DNA of 36,996 bases from UBA2206 sp049303905. Lineage in GTDB: Bacteria; Patescibacteriota; Minisyncoccia; Moranbacterales; UBA2206. Shown in pieces: positions 1 to 5,426 of this stretch. Under the pieces are notes generated by a model, which was given only the letters and a program-made list of their open reading frames with translations, was not told the DNA's origin and made no database searches. Within the stretch, counting starts at the first letter, position 1. Each line of letters opens with the position of its first letter. The stretch is taken from the NCBI GenBank assembly GCA_049303905.1, contig JBAQNP010000023.1:1-36996 (forward strand), in the 5' to 3' direction. Made by a program: the position numbers and the translations under genes.

Positions 1-258
1 AATGAAATTGGAATCAAAAAACAATTCGAAGAAGAGGTGGAAAGATATGCTAAATTTCGACAAATTGTATTGCAGATAAATGGAAAGGAAAATGAAATTT
101 CAAAAGAGAAAAAAGTTGATTTGAGAAGCTATGCAAAATACATTTTAAAGCAAGGAAACATTACTGAAAAAAGAGAAATTCTAGCTTGCACCAAAAGTCG
201 ACTGATTTTTAAGAATAAACAATTAATTTTAGAAAACAATGAGACCACCCTAAAATAA
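1..258 (+). CDS. Serine recombinase family protein, C-terminal end (5' truncated by window edge)
   Basis: The reading frame is open from base 1, so this is the last 85 or so codons of a longer gene. The residues DLRSYAKYILKQG followed by EKREILACTKSRL and KNKQLIL resemble the C-terminal tail of large serine recombinases common in CPR genomes, where a charged helical segment of this type follows the zinc-ribbon/coiled-coil region. No catalytic domain is visible because it lies outside the window, so the assignment rests on the tail alone. If right, the protein would cut and rejoin DNA through a 5'-phosphoserine intermediate as part of a mobile element. The structured DNA at 355-504 lies about 100 bases downstream and could belong to the same element. 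An unrelated charged protein cannot be excluded. Confidence 0.5.
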   Translation, partial: NEIGIKKQFEEEVERYAKFRQIVLQINGKENEISKEKKVDLRSYAKYILKQGNITEKREILACTKSRLIFKNKQLILENNETTLK

Positions 259-354
259 ACAAGCATTTGATTTTTGTTCTTTAAAATGTATAATAAAGAT
301 ACAATCTTGCCTAAACTCATATCTTTGGATGTGAGCATGGCGTAATATATCAAT

Positions 355-504
355 CCTACGCGAATAAAAACGGTCTCGTGACCGACACTTATTCGCGTAG
401 GTCAACACTTCGAAAGGAATGTTGAGTAATTCGAAAGGATTACTGTCGGCTCGCGGGACCTTTTGTGTACCCTTGAACCGAATAATAATTAAAACCTACG
501 CGAA
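355..504 (+). ncRNA. Structured RNA/DNA element with long stem, twin hairpins and pseudoknot
   Basis: By direct pairing, 372-381 plus 382-386 pair with 445-449 plus 451-460 (15 bp including two G-U, one bulged C450). Inside lie two adjacent hairpins, 402-425 and 426-443, whose loops both contain CGAAAGG. The remaining inner strand 389-401 (TTATTCGCGTAGG) is perfectly complementary to 355-367 upstream of the stem, giving a 13-bp pseudoknot-type pairing. The same ten bases CCTACGCGAA recur at 495-504, six bases before the next start codon, and could compete for the same strand. A local alternative hairpin (371-384) also exists. I do not recognise an RNA family. It may be a cis-regulatory or mobile-element RNA, or a folded recombination site. 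Strand is taken from the flanking genes. Confidence 0.5.
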
Positions 505-510
505 AAAAAT

Positions 511-960
511 ATGGACAATAAAAAAGAAATAAGCCATCTGCAACTTGGAAAATATGGAGAATATTTTGCCAAGATGGAATTCACCAAAGCCGGTTTCGAT
601 GTTTACACTGCTGAAGTCGACGATAAAGGCATAGATTTTATAATTCGAAAAAATGAAAGCGAACACTATGATATTCAAGTTAAGTCAATACGAAATTATA
701 ATTATGTGTTTATGCGAAAAGAGGTATTTAAGCTCAGAAGGAATCTCATACTAGCTTTAGTGCTTTTTGAAGAAAATAATGTTCCCACCCTCTGTCTTGT
801 GCCGTCATTAGAATGGAAAAATATTAAACAAAAATTCTTTTCAGAAAATGATTATGAAAATAAAAAAAGCAAACCAGAATGGGGATTAAAAATAACAAAA
901 AATAATGCTGAAGAATTCAAAAAATTATACGAATTTAATAAACAAATTAATAATCTATAA
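511..960 (+). CDS. PD-(D/E)XK-like nuclease-fold protein (DUF4365 / PDDEXK_5 type)
   Basis: This 149-residue protein has the layout of small restriction-like nucleases. An N-terminal helix contains LGKYGEYFAKMEF with the conserved Gly and Glu. Asp42 in KGIDFII is followed by Gln56-Val-Lys58 in IQVKS, matching a D...QxK form of the PD-(D/E)XK core. The C-terminal half has no motif I recognise. Such proteins include DUF4365 proteins and the group-I-intron-associated PDDEXK_5 endonucleases; which one applies cannot be decided by eye. No Shine-Dalgarno precedes the ATG; instead the leader ends in the CCTACGCGAA repeat of the structured element upstream. It probably acts on DNA in the cytoplasm, but activity is inferred. 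Confidence 0.6.
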   Translation: MDNKKEISHLQLGKYGEYFAKMEFTKAGFDVYTAEVDDKGIDFIIRKNESEHYDIQVKSIRNYNYVFMRKEVFKLRRNLILALVLFEENNVPTLCLVPSLEWKNIKQKFFSENDYENKKSKPEWGLKITKNNAEEFKKLYEFNKQINNL

Positions 961-977
961 TCAAATAACATAACTCA

Positions 978-1730
978 ATGGAAACACAACAAATAGAACA
1001 AACTAAAAAATGTTCGGCATGCGGAGAAAATGTTCTCAAATCCGCAAAAAAATGCAAGCACTGTCAAGCAGATCTTAGAGGATGGATAAATCGGCATCCA
1101 CTTCTAACATTTGTTCTAATTATTATTGGAATAGCATTCTTTCCGATTTTGATGGCTAGTTTAAGTTCAGATACAAGTCAGTCAATTAAGCCAATAGCTA
1201 ATCAGGGAGTAGTAAAAAACGAAGAATTGAAATCTGCTCCTCTTGACGAACAGCTAACTAAGCAGATAGAGACCATTAGCACTTTCAAGGGAGATGATTA
1301 TAGGGGAAGTATTGAAAAAATTAATAATGAAGTGCTTCTGATAACTTTTTGGTCAGGGCTTATTAAACAAGCGAAAAATAACAACGATGCTAATATTAAA
1401 AAACTAGGCAAAGATCTTGAAACTAAGCTCATCCAACTTCAAGTAAAAGAATTTCCTAAAATGCGCGCGGATTATGGTAAGTTAGTTGGAAAAACACTAT
1501 GGGAGCATGACGTGGATGTCACAATTAGTGGATCTGGCAATAGCACAATTGAATTTTCTGGCGCATTGTTTGCTGCTAATAAAAATATCAAAGATGCTCA
1601 AACTGCCATTCAAGATATGCTAAAACAATTAAGGTTTGATAAAGCTAATTACAGATGGTATAGCGGAGCTAGCGAATATGACTATTATACAATAGAGAGC
1701 AGTAAGGATAATGAAATCGTCATAAATTAA
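978..1730 (+). CDS. Zinc-ribbon single-pass membrane protein
   Basis: The 250-residue protein opens with a double-CxxC zinc ribbon (Cys12, Cys15, Cys26, Cys29, in CSACGEN and CKHCQADL), then one transmembrane helix at about 41-61, then about 190 residues predicted outside. The outer part has a disordered linker and an alpha/beta region with no motif I know. Zinc ribbons fused to a membrane helix are common in small-genome bacteria and have no assigned role. It starts 17 bases after the nuclease-like gene on the same strand, so the two are probably co-transcribed. A strong palindromic terminator follows at 1745-1782. Confidence 0.6.
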   Translation: METQQIEQTKKCSACGENVLKSAKKCKHCQADLRGWINRHPLLTFVLIIIGIAFFPILMASLSSDTSQSIKPIANQGVVKNEELKSAPLDEQLTKQIETISTFKGDDYRGSIEKINNEVLLITFWSGLIKQAKNNNDANIKKLGKDLETKLIQLQVKEFPKMRADYGKLVGKTLWEHDVDVTISGSGNSTIEFSGALFAANKNIKDAQTAIQDMLKQLRFDKANYRWYSGASEYDYYTIESSKDNEIVIN

Positions 1731-1744
1731 GAGCAAACTGTAGT

Positions 1745-1782
1745 AAAACACTAAAACCGCCCATGGGCGGTTTTAGTGTTTT
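1745..1782. terminator. Perfect bidirectional intrinsic terminator
   Basis: Bases 1745-1763 are the exact reverse complement of 1764-1782, with a GC-rich core (ACCGCCCA / TGGGCGGT) flanked by A-runs and T-runs. It can terminate the zinc-ribbon gene on the plus strand and the tRNA operon arriving on the minus strand. Confidence 0.85.
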
Positions 1783-1811
1783 TGATCATTTAGTTCGGGT
1801 GTCCTATTCTC

Positions 1812-1862
1812 CCTCGGATTTTTAGACTTTGCGCCCTTTTGCAAAATGGCCTAAAATCGAGG
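1812..1862 (-). other. Imperfect hairpin downstream of tRNA-Asp
   Basis: CCTCG at 1812-1816 with the following ATTTT-AG pairs imperfectly with CTAAAATCGAGG at 1851-1862, and TTTGC/GCAAA nests inside. It lies in the 3' trailer of the tRNA operon before the terminator. It may help 3' processing; no function is shown. Confidence 0.3.
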
Positions 1863-1895
1863 TGAATCGGTCTGCTCGATAAAAAATGTAGTGTG

Positions 1896-1969
1896 CGGAC
1901 TGGACGAGACTCGAACTCGCGACCCCCGCCGTGACAGGGCGGTGCTCTAACCAACTGAGCTACCAGTCC
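1896..1969 (-). tRNA. tRNA-Asp (GTC)
   Basis: The 74-nt cloverleaf has acceptor stem GGACTGG/CCAGTCC and anticodon arm CCGCC-CTGTCAC-GGCGG, giving anticodon GTC, and a normal T arm. The discriminator is G and no CCA is encoded. Its first 10 bases overlap the last codons and stop of the LAGLIDADG endonuclease gene. It is the last tRNA of a three-tRNA minus-strand operon. Confidence 0.95.
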
Positions 1970-2631
1970 AATTTTAAATATTTTTCAAATACTTTCTTTT
2001 TTCTTAATAAAAATAATTCATCTTCTCTGGCATACATAAATTCATATAATTTCGCGCTGTCTTTCACAGAAAAGAAAAGTCTAAATGCTCCGCCATGATA
2101 ACATAATGTTCCCCCCACAATACCAGCCAACGCTTTCAATTTACTATGCAATTCTATCAAAAATTTTTTACTACCGGAAGTAAAACCTGATAATAACGTA
2201 GTGCTTAATTTATTTTTTCTATCTGCTCTTATATAATTAGGCATAGATACATTTCCATCCCCATCAAAATATCCTCTAACAAAATGACTGATGTATCTTT
2301 CAGGAATCTCAGGAAATTTTATTGTTTTGCTTTTAGTGGGTGTCATTCCTAGCAATAATAAATCTTCAAAAATTGCTTTACTGCCTATTTGCAAACGATA
2401 TGCTATTTTCCATTTTATATTATTTTTTCTTTCTGTAATTTTATGATTAGAACCCAATAACTTCTTTATTTTCAACAAAATATCCTTGTCGGTAATTTGA
2501 AATTCGATAAAATGCGCACCTCTATTATTTCTTATCATACACCCGTCAGCTGCAAAAAATCCGAGCACATATGCCATTTCAGCTGTCCATTTTTTGAAAA
2601 AATTTTCGTTTTTTGTTTTATAAATTGGCAT
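1960..2631 (-). CDS. LAGLIDADG homing endonuclease lodged between tRNA genes
   Basis: This 223-residue protein carries two LAGLIDADG helices, YVLGFFAADG (about 21-30) and FVRGYFDGDG (117-126). Each ends in the acidic metal-binding residue (Asp29, Asp125) expected at the shared active site. Two motifs in one chain mean it should act as a monomer, making a sequence-specific double-strand cut that spreads its own gene. No intron halves are seen: the flanking tRNAs are intact, so it looks free-standing. It is packed tightly. The ATG lies 4 nt after the discriminator base of tRNA-Met, and the final residues Asp-Trp and the TAG stop are encoded by the 5' end of tRNA-Asp (GGACTGGTAG). It has no Shine-Dalgarno and must be transcribed from the tRNA promoter at 2837-2865. 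Confidence 0.85.
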   Translation of the reverse strand: MPIYKTKNENFFKKWTAEMAYVLGFFAADGCMIRNNRGAHFIEFQITDKDILLKIKKLLGSNHKITERKNNIKWKIAYRLQIGSKAIFEDLLLLGMTPTKSKTIKFPEIPERYISHFVRGYFDGDGNVSMPNYIRADRKNKLSTTLLSGFTSGSKKFLIELHSKLKALAGIVGGTLCYHGGAFRLFFSVKDSAKLYEFMYAREDELFLLRKKKVFEKYLKLDW

Positions 2632-2635
2632 TTTG

Positions 2636-2709
2636 TAGCAGGGGAGAGATTCGAACCCTCGACCTCAGCGTTATGAGTGCTGTGCTCTAACCAACTGAGC
2701 TACCCTGCC
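2636..2709 (-). tRNA. tRNA-Met (CAT), elongator type
   Basis: The 74-nt cloverleaf has acceptor GGCAGGG, whose pairing with CCCTGCT includes one G-U at the terminal pair, and anticodon arm CAGCA-CTCATAA-CGCTG. The anticodon is CAT, the discriminator A, and no CCA is encoded. The body (AGAGCACAGCACTCATAA) resembles elongator tRNA-Met. A lysidine-modified tRNA-Ile2, which also has CAT, cannot be excluded from the gene sequence alone. Confidence 0.9.
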
Positions 2710-2734
2710 AACATAACAAATGGCCTAAATTTTG

Positions 2735-2808
2735 TTGCGGGGGTTGGATTCGAACCAACGACCTGGTGGTTATGAGCCACCCGAGCTACCAGACTGCTCT
2801 ACCCCGCT
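2735..2808 (-). tRNA. Initiator tRNA-fMet (CAT)
   Basis: The anticodon arm GGTGG-CTCATAA-CCACC gives CAT. The body matches bacterial initiator tRNA (GCGGGGTAGAGCAG, then GTCGTTGGTTCGAATCC). Positions 1 and 72 are both A and do not pair, which is the initiator hallmark; the usual combination is C-A, so A-A is a small variation. No CCA is encoded. It is the first tRNA of the minus-strand operon. Confidence 0.92.
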
Positions 2809-2836
2809 ATATATTTGAAATAAAACACTATAAGTC

Positions 2837-2865
2837 ATTCTAACTAGATAAGAACCACCTGTCAA
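2837..2865 (-). promoter_or_regulatory. Consensus sigma70-type promoter of the tRNA operon
   Basis: On the minus strand TTGACA (2865-2860) is followed by a 17-bp spacer and TAGAAT (2842-2837). Transcription would start near 2830, about 20 bases before tRNA-fMet. It would drive tRNA-fMet, tRNA-Met, the endonuclease and tRNA-Asp. Confidence 0.85.
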
Positions 2866-2872
2866 CCATTTT

Positions 2873-3409
2873 TTATAATACTTCAAAATATTTCAAAAAA
2901 TTCTCGAAATATCCAATTGTTTCTTGCGCTTGTTCTTTAGAAAGCTCAAAAGATTCTTCATGGATAATTTGATTGCGGACTTCGTGAGCTCTCTTGAGTT
3001 CTTCGATATTTTCAATTTGCCCAGGATTAATTTCAGCTAGACGCTCCCCCATATTTTCTCCAGCGTAGCCCATTCTTAGAATCAAATCATTAATAATTTC
3101 ATCAGCAGAAATGATGGCAATTTTCCAATCTGACTCCTTATCACTTTGCATCTTTTCTCCCACCTTAAGCTTCCAAACTTTACGCAACTTTCTTTTTTTT
3201 GAAACTAATTCCGGAGGAAGATTAAATCCATATAAGGTTTCTCGTAAATCCCCGCTTAATCCACGTTGGATGAGTAGTAACACAATATCCGCAAAAACTA
3301 CCATCGCATAAATTCCTAAAATAAATTTCACAATTCCAAAAAAAGTTGAGTTATAAAAACCCAAGATATCTACTCCACTGTTACTCAAGATAACTATTAG
3401 ATTATCCAT
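2873..3409 (-). CDS. Single-pass membrane protein with HEPN-like C-terminal domain
   Basis: The 178-residue protein has a hydrophobic helix at about 22-48 and then a soluble, helical cytoplasmic part. Near the C terminus AHEVRNQIIHE contains Arg145-x4-His150, matching the R-x(4-6)-H signature of HEPN domains, set between two predicted helices. Many HEPN proteins cut RNA or bind nucleotides, but membrane-anchored ones of this kind have no assigned role. AGGG in the arm of the structure at 3419-3480 sits at Shine-Dalgarno distance from the ATG. The gene lies downstream of gatA on the same strand. Confidence 0.55.
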   Translation of the reverse strand: MDNLIVILSNSGVDILGFYNSTFFGIVKFILGIYAMVVFADIVLLLIQRGLSGDLRETLYGFNLPPELVSKKRKLRKVWKLKVGEKMQSDKESDWKIAIISADEIINDLILRMGYAGENMGERLAEINPGQIENIEELKRAHEVRNQIIHEESFELSKEQAQETIGYFENFLKYFEVL

Positions 3410-3418
3410 ATTTTTTTA

Positions 3419-3480
3419 CCCTATGTAGTAAATTTCGTGAAACGAAATTATTTTTCTTTCAGAAAAATTACTACATAGGG
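3419..3480. repeat. Branched (three-way) palindrome between gatA and the HEPN-like gene
   Basis: The outer arms CCCTATGTAGTAA (3419-3431) and its exact complement (3468-3480) enclose two small hairpins, AATTTCGT/ACGAAATT and TTTTTCT/AGAAAAA. The right arm includes the gatA stop codon. On the minus strand the left arm contains the AGGG that would be the ribosome site of the next gene. It may act as a terminator or translation switch, or be a member of a dispersed palindrome family. Confidence 0.7.
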
Positions 3481-4928
3481 TGAATTTCAAAAGCATGCGC
3501 AACATTTAGCAAATTTTCTTCATCAAACCACTTGCCCATTAATTGAAAACCAACTGGAAGTTTTTTGCCGTCAATTTCCACATATCCTCCGGGAACTGAA
3601 ATAGCGGGAACGCCGACAATATTAGCAGTGATAGTGAAAATATCTTCCAAATACATTTGCAATGGGTCATTGGTGTTTTCTCCAATTTTGAAAGCAGGCG
3701 TTGGCGCGGTAGGAGTCAGAATCAAATCTACTTTTTCGAAAGCTTTTTCAAAATCCTGCTTGATTAGCGTACGAACTTTTTGAGCACGAAGATAATAGGC
3801 ATCATAGTATCCAGAAGAAAGCGCATACGTCCCCAGCATTATCCGACGCTTCACTTCTGCTCCAAGTTCATATTGACGAGTGTCTAAATAATTTTCCAAC
3901 AAATTTTTTGACAATCCATCTGGATTATAGTCGGAATTTTTTTTGTCATCTGCACGCATCCCATATTTTATCCCATCAAATCTAGCTAAATTGGAACTCA
4001 CTTCGCAGGGTTGAATTATATAATATGTCGGCAAGGAATATTTGGCATTGGGAAGTTCTATTTCCAAAATTTCCGCTCCTAGTTTTTTATATTTTTCAAT
4101 CACACTTTCCATAACTTTTTTCACTCCCAAATCTAGTCCATCTAAATAGCCTTTCACAATTCCAATTTTCATGCCTTTAATTTCACCAGTCAGATATTCC
4201 TCAAATTTTTTTCCAAAATTTGGTGCGGAAGTGGCATCCATTTCGTCATGATCAGAAATTATCGACAGAATTATCGCCGAGTCTTCCACTGTTTTTGTCA
4301 TTGGTCCAATTTGATCAAAACTCGAAGCCATAGCCATAAGTCCGCTTCTCGAAACTCGTCCATAAGTAGGCTTAAGTCCTACTATTCCACAAAAAGATGC
4401 TGGCTGGCGAATTGATCCACCCGTATCTGATCCAAGCGACCAAACCGCCATATCAGAGGCTACTGAAACAGCTGATCCGCCCGAAGATCCTCCCGGTACT
4501 CTTTCTGCGTCATGTGGATTTTTCGTGACTCCATAGGCGCTGTTTTCTGTGGAAGATCCCATCGCAAATTCGTCACAATTAGTTTTGCCTAAAATTATCG
4601 CCCCAGCTTCTTTCAATTTTGAAATAACTCCGGCGTCATAAGGTGCGATATAATTATCCAAAATTTTTGAGCCAGCCGTAGATCTGACATTCTCTATGCA
4701 AATGTTATCCTTGATTGCTCCCGGAATTCCCTCTATGATCCCAATTTCTTCTCCGCGAGCAATTTTCTCATCCACTCTTTTGGCTTGCTCCAAGGCTAGT
4801 TCTTTGGTCAGGGCTAAATAAGCATGCAAATCCGCATCCTCCTTTGAAATCACATCAAAATATTGCTCCGTCAATTGAACAGAAGTGATTTCTTTGTTGA
4901 TTAATTTTTGGTGTAATTCCTTAATCAT
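3471..4928 (-). CDS. gatA: Asp-tRNA(Asn)/Glu-tRNA(Gln) amidotransferase subunit A
   Basis: GatA is the glutaminase/amidase subunit of the GatCAB complex, which converts misacylated Glu-tRNA(Gln) or Asp-tRNA(Asn) to the amide form. The 485-residue length is normal. The Ser-cisSer-Lys amidase triad is visible: Lys73 in GAIKDNIC, the serines of GGSSGGSA (148-152), and Ser172 in DTGGSIRQPA. The C-terminal half matches the family (GYYDAYYLRAQKVR, ADLILTPTAP-like VDLILTPTAPTP). It lies downstream of gatC on the same strand, separated by a large palindrome; gatB is not in the window. Confidence 0.96.
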   Translation of the reverse strand: MIKELHQKLINKEITSVQLTEQYFDVISKEDADLHAYLALTKELALEQAKRVDEKIARGEEIGIIEGIPGAIKDNICIENVRSTAGSKILDNYIAPYDAGVISKLKEAGAIILGKTNCDEFAMGSSTENSAYGVTKNPHDAERVPGGSSGGSAVSVASDMAVWSLGSDTGGSIRQPASFCGIVGLKPTYGRVSRSGLMAMASSFDQIGPMTKTVEDSAIILSIISDHDEMDATSAPNFGKKFEEYLTGEIKGMKIGIVKGYLDGLDLGVKKVMESVIEKYKKLGAEILEIELPNAKYSLPTYYIIQPCEVSSNLARFDGIKYGMRADDKKNSDYNPDGLSKNLLENYLDTRQYELGAEVKRRIMLGTYALSSGYYDAYYLRAQKVRTLIKQDFEKAFEKVDLILTPTAPTPAFKIGENTNDPLQMYLEDIFTITANIVGVPAISVPGGYVEIDGKKLPVGFQLMGKWFDEENLLNVAHAFEIHPM

Positions 4929-4935
4929 AATTTTT

Positions 4936-5040
4936 TCTACAAATTACAAATCTTTTACAAATTTACAAATATACAAAATTTTTTAATAATCAGATTTTTT
5001 GTACATTTGTAAATTTGTATTCTATTTGTATTTTCGTAGA
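4936..5040. repeat. Palindromic spacer between gatC and gatA built of TACAAAT units
   Basis: The outer arms 4936-4951 and 5024-5040 pair. Inside, TACAAATTTACAAAT (4956-4970) is the exact complement of 5005-5019, and the pairing continues with TACAAAA/TTTTGTA. The arms consist of an 8-bp motif repeated in tandem. It lies within the gatC-gatA transcript, so it would form a strong hairpin between two subunit genes. Confidence 0.75.
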
Positions 5041-5041
5041 A

Positions 5042-5323
5042 CTATAATACGCTTTTCACTTTATCATACCCATTTTTTTCTTCTGGGAATAATTTTTTGA
5101 TGCCGTCTGTATTTTCAAATTCTTTGAATTTATCAACTCTAGATTTATTTTCCAATCCCGTAATATGGGCAGTTGGTTCTACGCCGGAAACATCCACTTC
5201 TTTGAGTTGTTCGACAAAATCCAAAATCGACGACAAGTCCTTAGAGAACTTTTCGATTTCTTTTTCGCTCATACCAATTCTAGCCAAACTGGCAATGTGT
5301 TTTACTTCTTCCTTGTTTATCAT
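5042..5323 (-). CDS. gatC: Asp-tRNA(Asn)/Glu-tRNA(Gln) amidotransferase subunit C
   Basis: The 93-residue protein matches GatC throughout: the N-terminal VKHIASLARIGMSEKEIEKFSKDLSSILDFVEQL helix pair, then the VDVSGVEPTAHITGLENKSRVD segment and a short C-terminal tail. GatC stabilises GatA and bridges it to GatB. The ATG is preceded by AAGG at good spacing (TAAGGTAAAAAAATG). It is upstream of gatA on the minus strand. Confidence 0.93.
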   Translation of the reverse strand: MINKEEVKHIASLARIGMSEKEIEKFSKDLSSILDFVEQLKEVDVSGVEPTAHITGLENKSRVDKFKEFENTDGIKKLFPEEKNGYDKVKSVL

Positions 5324-5342
5324 TTTTTTACCTTAACTCTTA

Positions 5343-5423
5343 TTTACGAAAATACTAATCTAGCTAAATTACGAATAAAATCAATAGGGATTAGTACTTT
5401 CGTTTAATTCGTACTTTCGTAAA
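5343..5423. repeat. Mosaic palindrome between ligA and gatC built of TTACGAA units
   Basis: TTTACGAAA (5343-5351) pairs with TTTCGTAAA (5415-5423). TACTAATC (5353-5360) pairs with 5389-5396 and TACGAAT (5370-5376) with 5407-5413, so the inner pairings cross. It has the same style as the other intergenic palindromes but a different unit sequence. Confidence 0.6.
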
Positions 5424-5426
5424 GAT

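Noticed and set aside
1896..2709. Group I intron or intein around the LAGLIDADG gene
   Set aside because: Both flanking tRNAs are complete and uninterrupted, the ORF fills the gap with no room for an intron core, and no host protein frames it.
4936..5040. CRISPR array (regularly repeated TACAAAT units)
   Set aside because: The units are 7-9 bp with no unique spacers and form one inverted repeat; no cas genes are present.
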